Source of the DNA: an uncultured Myxococcales bacterium
GTDB lineage: Bacteria; Myxococcota_A; UBA9042
Direction: 5' to 3'
Assembly: GCA_903955385.1 (NCBI GenBank)
Contig: CAJBNH010000002.1
Coordinates: 1-64,000 of the forward strand
DNA: 64,000 nt
The position numbers were made by a program, and so were the translations under genes. Positions 43,960-54,357 of the stretch are shown piece after piece. Each line of letters starts with the position of its first letter. Position 1 is the stretch's first letter. The notes below the pieces were generated by a model. It made no database searches. It was not told the DNA's origin and saw nothing but the letters and a program-made list of their open reading frames with translations.

Positions 43960-45846
43960 TTGCTCAACTGGTTGCCCTGGCTGCTGCTTGCGGTATCGCC
44001 GCTGGTCGCTCATGCGGTCGGCGCGGTGGTGGCGGCGCTGGTGCGGGTGCGTCCGGGGCGCGCGGCGGACCGGATGCCGGGGCTGCCCGCACGCGACGAC
44101 AAGGCCGGGACGCCGACGCGGCGGTTCGAGCGCGCCGTGCGCCGGGTCGAGGGGCGGATGTTCCGCTGGGTGCTGGACCAACCGAAAGGCGTCGAGGGTC
44201 AGGCGCTGGCGGCGGCGCTGGGCGAGGATCCCGAGGTCGTGGGCGAAGTCCTGGCCCGTTGGCGATCGCGCGCGCCGTGCCGTCTGCAGGTGACGGAGCG
44301 AGGGCGCCTGCTGCACGACTTCCAGCCCGAGGATGTGCGCAGACTTGCGAGGACGCGTCTGCTTTCGGGGCCGGCGCGCTGGCTGCTGATGGCGGTGGCG
44401 GCGGTGGCGAACGTCGGGGCGGCCTGGCCGCTGGCGGTGACCGGTGCGCTGGCCGCGGTGACGTTGGGTGGCATGTTGTTCACGGGTGACGACGGTGGCA
44501 TCGCGGTGGTGCTGATGGCGCTGGCGGGACTCTTGGCGGTGGCCGTCGTGTTCGGCCTCAACCTGCTGCTGGGTCTGGTGTTTCGCGTCGTGCTGGCGCC
44601 TTGGATCGGCGGGCCGCGTTTTCGCGATGCGTTTGGGCCGCAGGACGACGACGATCGCCCGCAAGATCTCGATAGGCCGGGGGTTTTTGCCACCGTCGGT
44701 GAGCTGGTCAGCGGTGCCGTCAAGCAGGGCTTGGGCGCGGCGCTGGTCGCCTGCGTGATCGCGGTGGCGCTGTCGTCGCTCGCGGGGCTGGTCCTGTGGG
44801 GGCGGGGGCTGTGGCGCGCGGTGTCGCGGCGGGACCGGATCGAGGAGGAGCTGTCTCCCGGCGACTGGGCCCACGAAGCGCCAGCTCCCGACGCGCTGGA
44901 AGGCCTGGTTCCGACGAGTGATCTGGTGATGACGCTGACACGGGCGATCGCACGCGCAGTGGCTGCGCGCCGACCTGTCGATGGCCGGATGGCCGCGCGC
45001 GTGCGCGAGCGGGCACGGCGGCACGGCGGCTGGGTGGCGCAGCTGGACCTGCAAATCGAGGAAGGGCTACCCGCAGACGAAGCGCTGGCGGTGGGTGCCC
45101 GTCTGTCGGGAGCGGTCGGTGGCGAGATCGCGACGAGAGACGACGGCAGCATCGACTTCTTCTTTCCTGCCGAGGCCTTGATGGGCGAGGTCGTCCACGG
45201 CGCCGACCCCTCGCGCCCTGCGACCGCAGAGTGCGTGCCGTCCTTGCGGGCGGTGCAGCCGGTTGGCGCGGTTCCTGTGGCGCTGCCCGGACTTGCGCTG
45301 GGGCACCTGCAGGGGTCAGAGCGGCTGGTCGGCGGAACGGTCCTGATGGTCGTCTCCGGCCTTGTCGCGATGGCGTTTGCGGCACCGTCCTCGTCCTGGG
45401 CGTTGGCGTTCAGTCTTGCGCTTGCGGCACTGGCATCGGGGGTGATGATCATCGTCGCCGCAGCGCGTTACGCAGCAGGCAGCTGGGCAAAGGCGGCCAT
45501 CTTTCGCGACGTGCGGCGTCTGACGCTGGCGGCGGTGCGGGGGGCGCTCTCGCACGACACGGCGCTGGTGGACTCGACCGCCTTGGTCGATCGGCTGCAC
45601 GCCACGTTAGCGACCGCTTGGCCCGGACTTGCGCGCGCCGACGTGGCCGTCGAGGTCGAGGCGACGCTGGACGAACTGGACCTGGAACTCGACCCGGACG
45701 CGCTGGTGCAGGACCCGACCGGGCGGCCGTATCTGCTGACGCCGCTGCGCGAGCGGTTGCGCTCCCTGCAGCTGGCCCGCCACCGCGGCCATCGTGCCGA
45801 GCTGATCGTCGACGACGCGATCGCATTCGATACGGCGGAGCCCTAG
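43960..45846 (+). CDS. Large membrane protein of unknown function
   Basis: The 628-residue product begins MLNWLPWLLLAVSPLVAHAVG, a signal-anchor-like helix. Further hydrophobic segments lie at about 140-195 (two or three helices), 245-270 and 410-455. Between them are Arg-rich soluble stretches and one acidic cluster (FGPQDDDDRPQDLDRPG). The last 150 residues are soluble, with an acidic tract ending in AFDTAEP. No domain is recognised. GAGAGG lies six bases before TTG 43960; GTG 43942 is the alternative start. It is 29 bases upstream of the spermidine-synthase-like gene and may be co-transcribed with it. Confidence 0.72.
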   Translation: MLNWLPWLLLAVSPLVAHAVGAVVAALVRVRPGRAADRMPGLPARDDKAGTPTRRFERAVRRVEGRMFRWVLDQPKGVEGQALAAALGEDPEVVGEVLARWRSRAPCRLQVTERGRLLHDFQPEDVRRLARTRLLSGPARWLLMAVAAVANVGAAWPLAVTGALAAVTLGGMLFTGDDGGIAVVLMALAGLLAVAVVFGLNLLLGLVFRVVLAPWIGGPRFRDAFGPQDDDDRPQDLDRPGVFATVGELVSGAVKQGLGAALVACVIAVALSSLAGLVLWGRGLWRAVSRRDRIEEELSPGDWAHEAPAPDALEGLVPTSDLVMTLTRAIARAVAARRPVDGRMAARVRERARRHGGWVAQLDLQIEEGLPADEALAVGARLSGAVGGEIATRDDGSIDFFFPAEALMGEVVHGADPSRPATAECVPSLRAVQPVGAVPVALPGLALGHLQGSERLVGGTVLMVVSGLVAMAFAAPSSSWALAFSLALAALASGVMIIVAAARYAAGSWAKAAIFRDVRRLTLAAVRGALSHDTALVDSTALVDRLHATLATAWPGLARADVAVEVEATLDELDLELDPDALVQDPTGRPYLLTPLRERLRSLQLARHRGHRAELIVDDAIAFDTAEP

Positions 45847-45875
45847 CGCACGTTTGTTGCACGTTTGGAGACCTC

Positions 45876-46553
45876 ATGCGCCCCTGGATCACCCTGGACC
45901 GTCTCGACACCCCGGAGGGCATGCTGGAGCTGCGGCAGCGCGGCGAGCGGGAGTTCCTGATCGTCGTGGGCGGTCGGGTGCTGATGAGCAGCCAGCACGC
46001 ACGCTCCGAGACCTTTCTGGCCGAGGACGTGTGCCGAAGACTGGCCGACCGCAAGGCGCCGCGGGTGCTGGTCGGTGGGCTGGGCATGGGGATCACGTTG
46101 CGGGCGGCTTTGGACGCGCTGCCGCAGGACGCCAAGGTCGTCGTCGCGGAGCTGAACACTGAGGTGGTGCGGTGGTGTCGCGGTCCGCTGGCCCCGGCGT
46201 CGGCAGATGCGCTGGCCGACCCGCGCGTGACGGTCCACCAGGGCGACGTGACGACGCTGATCGCCCACCACGCGAAGTCAGGGCCCGCGTTCGACGCCAT
46301 CCTGCTGGATCTGTACGAGGGACCGCATGCGGCAACGCAGCCTGCCGACGACCCGCGCTATGGGCCGACGGCACTGGGCCGAACGCGCAAGGCCTTGACG
46401 GCAAACGGTTGGTTCGCGGTGTGGGGCGAGGTGTCCGACGACCGCTTTGACCGCGAGCTCAGGCGCGCCGGCTTTCGCTTCGAGCGCCACCACCCCGGCA
46501 AGGGCGGCAGTCCGCATTGCGTGTGGGTGGCCTACCAGTCGGTCGGCGTGTAA
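45876..46553 (+). CDS. Spermidine-synthase-like methyltransferase-fold protein
   Basis: The 225-residue product has the SAM/decarboxy-SAM fold: VLVGGLGMGITLRAAL (nucleotide loop), VVVAELNTEVVRWCRG (acidic residue after strand 2), DVTTLIAHHAK and a DAILLDLYEGPH segment, as in short spermidine-synthase-related proteins. It lacks the full-length N-terminal domain of true spermidine synthases (these are near 280-300 residues), so it may be a methyltransferase or an aminopropyltransferase. GGAG precedes ATG 45876. It overlaps the convergent SDR gene by 22 bases. Confidence 0.8.
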   Translation: MRPWITLDRLDTPEGMLELRQRGEREFLIVVGGRVLMSSQHARSETFLAEDVCRRLADRKAPRVLVGGLGMGITLRAALDALPQDAKVVVAELNTEVVRWCRGPLAPASADALADPRVTVHQGDVTTLIAHHAKSGPAFDAILLDLYEGPHAATQPADDPRYGPTALGRTRKALTANGWFAVWGEVSDDRFDRELRRAGFRFERHHPGKGGSPHCVWVAYQSVGV

Positions 46554-48118
46554 TCCTTCAGGAACTGGCCCCACACGTGCTCGCCGGTGTTCGCGCCCAC
46601 GAGGATCGGGTCCACGATGCGTGCCGCGCCATCGACGATGTCCAGGGGCGGGTGGAAGCGCTGCTCGACCACCTTGCGGGCGGCCAGATGCGCCGGGTCC
46701 TCGTCGTTGATCCACCCGGTGTCCACGCTGTTCATGTGGATGCCGTCGGCGTGGTAATCGGCCGCCGAGGTCCGCGTCATCATGTTCAGCGCGGCCTTGG
46801 CCATGTTGGTGTGCGGGTGCCGCGTGGTCTTGAGCTTGCGGTAGAACTGTCCCTCCATCGCCGACACGTTGACGATGTGCTTGTCGCGCTCCGGGTTGCG
46901 CAGCATCAGCGGCTTGAGGCGCGCGTTGAGCACAAACGGCGCGACGGCGTTGACCAATTGCGTCTCGAGCAGCTCGACCGACGACACCTCGTGCAGCGTC
47001 AGGCGCCAGGAGTTGCGCTCGCGCAGGTCGACCTGCTGCAGGTCCTGGTCCAGCTCGCCCTGCGGGAACAGGTGCTGATCGCCCAGATCGCCAGGCAGCA
47101 GCGCGGCTTGCGACAGCTCGGCCGGGCGCGTCAGGCCTGCGACCCGCTCGTCCGGCAGCGCGGCGGTCGACGTCAACAGCGCGGCCCCCGTGGTCGGCGC
47201 CCCCGGCAGCGCATAGCTTCGCAGCCCCTCGTAGGCACCCAGCAGCTTGCGCACGTGCTCGGGCAGGTCGTGCAGCGCGGCGGTCTCGACCTCCATCATG
47301 TGGCGGTAGAAGTCGGGCGGGCGGCGCACCGTCTGGCAGGCGTTGTTGACGATGTAATCCAAGCGGTTGCGGGTCGTCATCAGGTGGTGGCAGAAGGCCT
47401 CGACGCTGGGCGTGTGGCGCAGGTCCAGTCCGAACACCTCGAGCCGGTCGGCCCACTGGACAAAGTCGGGCTCCATCGCGTAACGCTGCGCCGCGTCTCG
47501 GGGAAAGCGCGTGGTGACGATCAGGTGCGCGCCGGCCCGCAGCAGCTTGATCCCCGCCTGATAGCCGATCTTCACGCGCCCGCCGGTCAGCAGCGCCACC
47601 CGCCCGCGCAGGTCGGCCGACTCGGTGCGCTTGCGGAAGTTGAACTCGGCGCAGGGCGGGCACAGCTGGTCGTAAAACGAGTGGACCTGCGTGTACTTGC
47701 GCTTGCAGACGTAGCAGTGCTGTGGCTCTGTCACCTCGCGGTAGTCGGGGTCGTTCTCAGCCACGTCGTCCTGCGGCGTCCCGGTCGGCGGAAAGACGTT
47801 GGGCGTGACGAACACGGGCTTGGACCGCAGCAAGCGGATGCCGGCGTCTTGCAGCACCGCCTCTTCGGCCGAGACCCGCTCGTTCTTGCGCTGGCGGGCG
47901 CGGATCTTGGCCCGCTGGCGCCGCACGTCCAGGTTGGGGCAGAACACGTCGCCGGCGGCGTTGATCAGCCGGGTCTTGTCGTCGTGCGACAGCGAGCGAA
48001 GCAGCCCGCGGTCGGCAGCGATCGCCTCGAGCAGCTGCGTGGCCAGCAGCAGTCGCTGGTGCAGCTCGTCCGGGGTCTCGACGGCATCGGTCAGGGGGGG
48101 AAGCGGCGAATCGGTCAT
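46532..48118 (-). CDS. SDR-family protein with an internal Cys4 zinc-ribbon-like motif
   Basis: In the 528-residue product, an N-terminal region of about 115 residues is followed by CYVCKRKYTQVHSFYDQLC-PPC (about residues 135-157, four Cys in CxxC pairs), then a Rossmann domain with TGGRVKIGYQAG and NNACQT. At the usual catalytic position (YxxxK) it reads TNMAK, so the Tyr is Thr. NVSAMEGQFYRK supplies the Ser region. The segment SAADYHADGIHMNSVDTGW is typical of the SDR C-terminal part. It also has an insertion of about 100 residues in the middle. I infer an NAD(P)-binding protein with altered or lost redox activity; its partner is unknown. ATG 48118 is supported by weak ribosome bases only. 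Confidence 0.83.
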   Translation of the reverse strand: MTDSPLPPLTDAVETPDELHQRLLLATQLLEAIAADRGLLRSLSHDDKTRLINAAGDVFCPNLDVRRQRAKIRARQRKNERVSAEEAVLQDAGIRLLRSKPVFVTPNVFPPTGTPQDDVAENDPDYREVTEPQHCYVCKRKYTQVHSFYDQLCPPCAEFNFRKRTESADLRGRVALLTGGRVKIGYQAGIKLLRAGAHLIVTTRFPRDAAQRYAMEPDFVQWADRLEVFGLDLRHTPSVEAFCHHLMTTRNRLDYIVNNACQTVRRPPDFYRHMMEVETAALHDLPEHVRKLLGAYEGLRSYALPGAPTTGAALLTSTAALPDERVAGLTRPAELSQAALLPGDLGDQHLFPQGELDQDLQQVDLRERNSWRLTLHEVSSVELLETQLVNAVAPFVLNARLKPLMLRNPERDKHIVNVSAMEGQFYRKLKTTRHPHTNMAKAALNMMTRTSAADYHADGIHMNSVDTGWINDEDPAHLAARKVVEQRFHPPLDIVDGAARIVDPILVGANTGEHVWGQFLKDYTPTDW

Positions 48119-48252
48119 AAGGTCTCGACTTCCTGTGGCGATGGGGGCGCAGAGCATACCGTTTCGCGGCGGGCTGGACGAGGGCAGACAGACTCGCGAC
48201 ACTGCGGCCTGCCGCTACGCCTTTGCGCCTGCCGCGCAGCTTGGGACGCCCC

Positions 48253-51200
48253 GTGACCCCCGCCCGGACCGATCGCCCCCATCGAAAGCGCGGCGGACGC
48301 GGGTCCCCGGCCGCCGTGCGGCTTTGCAAGGGCTGGATTGTACTGGCCATGCTCGTCTGGGCGGTCCCGGCACAAGCGGCAGACGGCGCGATCGAGTGGC
48401 GGTCGCTGCGCCACCCCGACGTCGACGTGCACTATCCCAGCCAGCTGGAAGATTTGGCCCGCCGCGCCCTGGACACGCTGATCGACGCCCAGCGCACGCT
48501 GGGACCGCTGCTGTCGCAGGCCCACCGGCCCCGGCTGCAGCTGACGATCGACGACTACTCGGACTCGGCCAACGGCTTTGCCACGGTGGTGCCTTACGAC
48601 CGCGTGCACCTGCAGGCCTATCCCCCTGATCCCGGAAGCGAATTGGGCGACCACGGCGACTGGGTGCGGGCGCTGCTGTTCCACGAGTACGCGCACATCC
48701 TGCACATGGGAGAGGTCTCGGGTCTGCCCGACGCTGCCAACCACGTCCTGGGGCGGGTCTGGCTGCCCAACGGGTTGATGCCGCGGTTCTTTCTGGAGGG
48801 GCTGGCGACCTGGGCCGAGACGCGTCACACCGGGGCCGATCGCGCCGTGGCGGGGCGAGGTGGGCGCATCGACAGTCCGGCCTACCTCGCGCTGCTGCGG
48901 GCCGCGGTGCTGGACGACACGGTGCCGGACCTGAACCAGCTGTCCGGTCAGCCGCTGCGGTGGCCGCGTGGCGGCGGGTGGTACCTCTACGGCAGCCTGC
49001 TGCTCGACGATCTGGCGAAGCATTACGGTGACGACAAGATCAAGGAATTCATACGCGTCTACGGCTCGCGCACCATTCCCTTCGGCGTCCAGGGCACCAG
49101 TCGCCAGGTGTTCGGCAAGAGCCTGACCCGCTTGTGGCGCGACTCGGTCGAGCAGCTGCAGGCGCGCGTGCAGGCCGAGGTTCGGGCGGTGGCGGGCTTC
49201 GAGGTCACCTCTCCGGAGCAGCTGGCGCGGTGGGTCGCGGCTTCAGACGGCGCGCGACTGACGACCGATGGCGAGCTGCGCGGTCGGCTGCGGCCCTGGG
49301 GGGACGGCCTATGGGTTGTCGGAACCCACGCACCGGCGGACGGGCGTGCACGAATCGTGCGTATCCAGGGCGTCACGGGTGCACAACAAGTGCTTCATCT
49401 GTGCGAGCTGGACTGCGACGAGGCCATGGCGACCCCGGATGGCAAGTGGCTGCTGTTTACGGAGTCGCGGCGGACTGACCGGCTGTACCAGTGGCGTGAG
49501 CTGCTGGCGCTGCCGCTGCGCAACGATGCCCAAGGCCGGCCCCACGCCCAAGGTCCGGCGTTGCAGCTGACGCGGGGGATGCGGCTGCGCGACCCGTCGC
49601 TGGACCCGACGGGAAGTCTTGTCACCTTCGTGACGGTGCGCGAGGGCCGGACGCAGATCCGACAGCTGGACCTTGCGCAGGCGCTGCAGCAGGCGCAAGG
49701 CGGCCTGCCCCCTCCAGACGCAGCGCTGCGGGTCGACGCTCCCAAGTTCGCAGACACACTCGGTTCTCCCGTGGTGGCGGATGATGGGCGGCTGTACTGG
49801 ACCCAAGGGGCCGGGGCGAACCGCTTGCTGTGGTCGGCGACGCTGACGTCCGGTGCCACGGGGCTGGCGGACGCTCCTCAGGCCCATCGTCTTCGGGTCC
49901 GTCCCGGCGACCCGCTGCTGCGGCCGGCGGGTGGCGACTTTCCTGCGGTGTCGTGGCTGAACGATCTGCAGGTGTTTCGGCGTCAGGGCCATTTCTGGCT
50001 GGGGGCGGTTGTGCAGGTGGGGTCGTATCGCGACGCGGCAGCTCTGGATCTGGTTAGTCCGCAAGCGGAATTCCAGCTGGCGACGCGGACGCTGACCGGT
50101 ATCGCCTCTGCCGCGCACTTGGGCGACGTCACGCTGACGACACGACACCACGGCCATGGACTGGAGGTCTACCGCGCGCCCGAACCGGGCCATGCCGACG
50201 CGACGGTGGCGGCGGCGGTTGCGCTTCCCGCCCAGGACACCCCGAGCACGCTGGAACGCTTGGATCCCGCCTCGCTTGCCGACAACGCCTATGCCCCGAC
50301 CTCGCAGCTCTCGCTGTCCCGACCGTACTCGCCCTGGCCCACCCTGTATCCGCGCGCCTGGAAGCCGATTCTGCTGGCCACCGGCGACGACACAGACCCG
50401 ATGTACGGTGGTTTGTGGCTGGGCGCGGCGACCTGGGGGCGCGACGCCCTTGAGCTCACCGACTGGAATCTCGCGGCCCAGCTTCGCAACGACGGCAGCG
50501 ATCCGATGGTATGGGGCGGCTTCGGCGTGTCGCGGTGGGAGCCCCGCTATGACCTGTCGTTCGCCTATAGCCAAGGCAACGCCTGGTATCGCCGAGGCTT
50601 TCGCTGGTTCTCCACGCCCACGCACCGCACGGCCGGCCGCTTGGGTGCCGCTTGGTCCATCCCCGGCGTGCGCGACAGCTGGACGGTGGATGGCGGCTGG
50701 CGCGTGGTCGAAACCTGGTTGCGCAACGAGGACTTTGACCGCGGCACCCCCCATGACCCCGGCGGCCCCGTACCTGTGGAACCATGGACCGGCACCGACG
50801 GCTTGCTGGATCTGGGGCTCTCGTGGGGCGCGGCTGAGGCCTACGCCGACTCCTTCACCGCAGAGAGCCTGCACTACGTCAGCGGCCGCGCGACGGTGGG
50901 TCATGCGTGGCTGGGAGGTGTGCGCGAGCGCCTGCTGTTGGCCGCAACGACCCGCCACCACTGGCCTTTGGGACATCACCGCGTGCTGACGCTGGCGGGT
51001 CGGCTGGATCTGGCCCCCGTCGGTCCGGATGACGGCGCGACCTACTCGGTGACGGGCCAGGCGGCGCTGGACCCGCTGGTGATCCTGGGCGGTGGCTCGT
51101 CGGGCTCGATCGTGCGTGGGCTGCCCACGCTGGCGGGCGCGCTGGGTGGCGACGGTCTGGCATGGGGCAGCCTGTCGCTGCAGTGGCCACTGGCAGACAT

Positions 51201-51450
51201 CGGTCGGGGTCTGGACGTGCTGCCCGTGTACGCGGGGCGGGTCTGGCTGGCCGGCTTTGTCGACGGTGCCTATGCGTTCTGGAGCGAGGCGAGTGATAGG
51301 CTGCCCGGCGGAGGCGTCGGCTCGCTGGGCCTCGAACTGAAAATGGACTATGAACTCGCCTACATACCGTTTGGCGTGCTGAGACTGGGCGCGGGTCGAG
51401 CGTTTGGTGCCGTCAGCGGCAGTCAGGTGTATCTGTCGGTCGGCCTGTAG
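48253..51450 (+). CDS. Zinc-peptidase-like / beta-propeller / outer-membrane barrel fusion
   Basis: The 1065-residue product has a signal peptide ending AVPAQA/A. Residues 50-320 look like an MA-clan peptidase: HEYAH at 144-148 as zinc ligands with Glu145 as base, and FFLEGLATW with Glu182 as third ligand. About 320-660 holds TolB/PD40-like propeller segments (DCDEAMATPDGKWLLFTES, LRDPSLDPTGSLVTFVTV). The last 350 residues read as a beta-barrel ending SGSQVYLSVGL, with an RGLP segment and a GFVDGAYAF strand that resemble the C-terminal barrel of Omp85/BamA proteins. The start is uncertain: GTG 48253 is chosen, with TTG 48223 and GTG 48316 possible. Confidence 0.82.
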   Translation: MTPARTDRPHRKRGGRGSPAAVRLCKGWIVLAMLVWAVPAQAADGAIEWRSLRHPDVDVHYPSQLEDLARRALDTLIDAQRTLGPLLSQAHRPRLQLTIDDYSDSANGFATVVPYDRVHLQAYPPDPGSELGDHGDWVRALLFHEYAHILHMGEVSGLPDAANHVLGRVWLPNGLMPRFFLEGLATWAETRHTGADRAVAGRGGRIDSPAYLALLRAAVLDDTVPDLNQLSGQPLRWPRGGGWYLYGSLLLDDLAKHYGDDKIKEFIRVYGSRTIPFGVQGTSRQVFGKSLTRLWRDSVEQLQARVQAEVRAVAGFEVTSPEQLARWVAASDGARLTTDGELRGRLRPWGDGLWVVGTHAPADGRARIVRIQGVTGAQQVLHLCELDCDEAMATPDGKWLLFTESRRTDRLYQWRELLALPLRNDAQGRPHAQGPALQLTRGMRLRDPSLDPTGSLVTFVTVREGRTQIRQLDLAQALQQAQGGLPPPDAALRVDAPKFADTLGSPVVADDGRLYWTQGAGANRLLWSATLTSGATGLADAPQAHRLRVRPGDPLLRPAGGDFPAVSWLNDLQVFRRQGHFWLGAVVQVGSYRDAAALDLVSPQAEFQLATRTLTGIASAAHLGDVTLTTRHHGHGLEVYRAPEPGHADATVAAAVALPAQDTPSTLERLDPASLADNAYAPTSQLSLSRPYSPWPTLYPRAWKPILLATGDDTDPMYGGLWLGAATWGRDALELTDWNLAAQLRNDGSDPMVWGGFGVSRWEPRYDLSFAYSQGNAWYRRGFRWFSTPTHRTAGRLGAAWSIPGVRDSWTVDGGWRVVETWLRNEDFDRGTPHDPGGPVPVEPWTGTDGLLDLGLSWGAAEAYADSFTAESLHYVSGRATVGHAWLGGVRERLLLAATTRHHWPLGHHRVLTLAGRLDLAPVGPDDGATYSVTGQAALDPLVILGGGSSGSIVRGLPTLAGALGGDGLAWGSLSLQWPLADIGRGLDVLPVYAGRVWLAGFVDGAYAFWSEASDRLPGGGVGSLGLELKMDYELAYIPFGVLRLGAGRAFGAVSGSQVYLSVGL

Positions 51451-51513
51451 CTGACCTCTTCGTATCCAAAAGGGGACTTGCCCCATCCAACCGGCTTTCC
51501 CAAGAGGTTCCCG

Positions 51514-51900
<387 letters not shown>

Positions 51901-51996
51901 GGCCAGTCGGACGCGCCTTGCCCCGTCCACTCGCGCCATACTACGCTGCCGCCACGGCCCAAGACCCGGCAGGGCAAGCGGCTGGCGGAGGCGCTG

Positions 51997-54357
51997 ATGG
52001 CCCGACACCCGCGCGACATCCCGGCGGACCCTTTCGCTCCCGACCCCGAGGCCTCCACCGGCACACTGGATGCCCTTGCGCTGGCGCGCGTGCTGCGCGC
52101 CCGTGGCGATACGGTTGCGGCCGCCCGGTTGCTGGATGCCGCCCTTGCGTGGCCGGCCCTGCAGGTGCCGCCGACCACCGCGCTGGCGGCGCAGGCCGGT
52201 TGGATCCACTTGGAGCGCGCGGACTTGTACGGCGATGCCGGCGACCTGCTCGCTGCCGACCGCCATGGCCTTGCCGCCTTGGACGGCTTTCAGCGGGGCG
52301 ATGAGCGGGCCGGAGCCGCGGCCGCCTGCGTGTTGCTGGGTGACCTGGACTGGCAGGGCGGAAACCCGCGCGCCGCAACCTCATGGTGGGCGCGTGCGCG
52401 CGCGTTGGCCGATGCGGCCGGTGCCACGCCGATCGCCGCCCGTGCCCTGCTGGGACTTGCGTTGCACGAGCTTGGGGCTGGTGAAGCGCCGGTGGCAGAG
52501 GCCCTGATCCGGGCCGCTCAGGACCGCGCGGACCACGACTTGGCCATGGCGCTGGACCCCCATGACCCCGATGCGTTGGAGCAGGCGAGGCTGCGCACCC
52601 AGGCGGTTCGCGCCGGCCTTGCGGTCATGCGGGCGCAAGCAGCCATCGGACGCCGCAACTGGCCGGAAGCGCGACTCTTTCTGGCCGGCGCTGCGGAAGC
52701 TGCCCGTGCGCTGGCGCTGCCCGGCCTGCATCTGGACGCGCTGCGGTTGGATGCGCTGCTGGCCCGTCGTTCCGGCGACCCGGCAGCGGCGGTCGAGATC
52801 CTGTTGGCGGCGGTGCGGATTGCCCGCGAGCAGGGCGTCGAACGCATGGCTTGGCTTCTGGAGTCGGAGCTGGCGCTGGCGCTTCTGGACGCAGGACGGT
52901 GGGCTGAGGCTGCAGGGTGGCACGAGCGGGAGCCGCCGCCGCAGTGGGCCGAACAGCCGGCGCTCAGGGCCGCACGACTCGAGGTGTTCGCCGTCCTGGC
53001 CGCCAGCGGAGGCAGGCAGGACGCTGCCGCAGAGGCGCTGCACGAAGCCGTCGAGCTGCGCGAGCAGCTGGGCGACCGTCCTGCCGCGGCCCGTGACCGA
53101 CTGCTGGCAGCGCGGACGGCGCTGGCGGCCGGTCGTCTGGACGCAGCCCGCCGCATTGCCTTGCTGGTGCAAGGGGATGCGCAGCGCGAGGGTCAAGGCG
53201 AGTGGGGCGTCGAGGCAGCACTCGTGCTTGCGGGCGTTGCGGTTGCGGCGCAGGAGCTGACCGCGGTCGATCTGGCGATGGCAGCTGTGGCAGAGGCGAG
53301 GCGAACCGGAAGCGTTCCACAGGCTTTGGCCGCGTTGGACCTGCACGTCGCCGCTCTGTTGCAGCAAGACGATGTCGCCTTGGCGCGGAAAGTGGCCCGC
53401 GAGGCCGTCGGCGCGGCCGACACGCAACCGTCGCTGGCCTTGCAGGCGCGGGCCGTCGCTCGTGAGGCCCAAGTCCTGCTGAGGCTGGGGGAACCGTCGT
53501 TGGCCGCACGTCGGGCCGTCGAGGCGGGCCAGCTCGCGAAGCGCGGGTCCGACCCGGCGGCATCGGCATCGGCGGCGATGACGGGTGGCCGGGCCCTTGT
53601 CGCGCTTGGACGACTGGACGAGGCGCGGTTTGCTCTGGACCAGTCGCGGGCGACGGCATTGGCGCACCACCGCCGTGATCTCGCGGCGGAGGCGTCCTTC
53701 GAGCTCGGCAACGCACTTCTGGCGGCGCGTGAAGGCGCTGACGCGACGGCGGCCTTCGAACAGGCGCTCACGGACGCGCTCGCCGCCGGCCTGCAACCCC
53801 TGTCGATCCGCGCGCAGCGTGGTCTGGCGGCGGCAGCTCGCGTTCGGGGCGACTCGACGGCCGTGCGGTACCACCTGGAAGCCGCTCTGCAAGCGGCGGA
53901 GGCCGACGGTCGCGATGACGAACGCGTTGCCGTCTTGACCGATTGGGCGCTGGCCGACCTCGAGGGCGGTGACCTTGCGGCGGCCCACGCACGACTGGCC
54001 TCCCTGGGGCCGCCCTCCGCTCTAGCCAACCGCCTGTCCCCGGCAACACGTGGCGACGCCCGGGCGCTGTTGGGTCGCATCTGTGCGCAGCAACGCGACT
54101 TTGCCGGTGCCGCCCCGCTGCTGCACGCCGCGATTGCCGACCTGCGCACGGCGGCCGAGCCCCGCAGCCTGGGGGCCGCTCTGTTGCTCGCCGGGCAGGT
54201 GGAGGGGGCGCTGGGCCATGGTGAGGCCTGCGGCGCGATGCTGGGCGAGGCGCTGACGATCACGGCGCGGCACGGACTGCCCGAGCAGGTCGTGGTTCGT
54301 CAGGTGATCGAGCGGCTGCGAGCGCAGGCAGAGTCGGTCGACGCAAAGTCAATGTGA
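51997..54357 (+). CDS. Long alpha-helical TPR-like repeat protein
   Basis: The 786-residue product is almost entirely helical, rich in Ala, Leu, Arg and Glu. It has repeating helix pairs such as LALARVLRARGDTVAAARLLDAALA, ARRIALLVQGDAQREGQ, AVEAGQLAKRGSDPAASASAAMTGGRALVALGRLDEARFALDQS, which match degenerate TPR repeats. No signal peptide, catalytic motif or DNA-binding domain is visible. GGAGG lies five bases before ATG 51997. It starts 96 bases after the glutaredoxin-like gene. Probable role: cytoplasmic protein-protein scaffold. Confidence 0.8.
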   Translation: MARHPRDIPADPFAPDPEASTGTLDALALARVLRARGDTVAAARLLDAALAWPALQVPPTTALAAQAGWIHLERADLYGDAGDLLAADRHGLAALDGFQRGDERAGAAAACVLLGDLDWQGGNPRAATSWWARARALADAAGATPIAARALLGLALHELGAGEAPVAEALIRAAQDRADHDLAMALDPHDPDALEQARLRTQAVRAGLAVMRAQAAIGRRNWPEARLFLAGAAEAARALALPGLHLDALRLDALLARRSGDPAAAVEILLAAVRIAREQGVERMAWLLESELALALLDAGRWAEAAGWHEREPPPQWAEQPALRAARLEVFAVLAASGGRQDAAAEALHEAVELREQLGDRPAAARDRLLAARTALAAGRLDAARRIALLVQGDAQREGQGEWGVEAALVLAGVAVAAQELTAVDLAMAAVAEARRTGSVPQALAALDLHVAALLQQDDVALARKVAREAVGAADTQPSLALQARAVAREAQVLLRLGEPSLAARRAVEAGQLAKRGSDPAASASAAMTGGRALVALGRLDEARFALDQSRATALAHHRRDLAAEASFELGNALLAAREGADATAAFEQALTDALAAGLQPLSIRAQRGLAAAARVRGDSTAVRYHLEAALQAAEADGRDDERVAVLTDWALADLEGGDLAAAHARLASLGPPSALANRLSPATRGDARALLGRICAQQRDFAGAAPLLHAAIADLRTAAEPRSLGAALLLAGQVEGALGHGEACGAMLGEALTITARHGLPEQVVVRQVIERLRAQAESVDAKSM

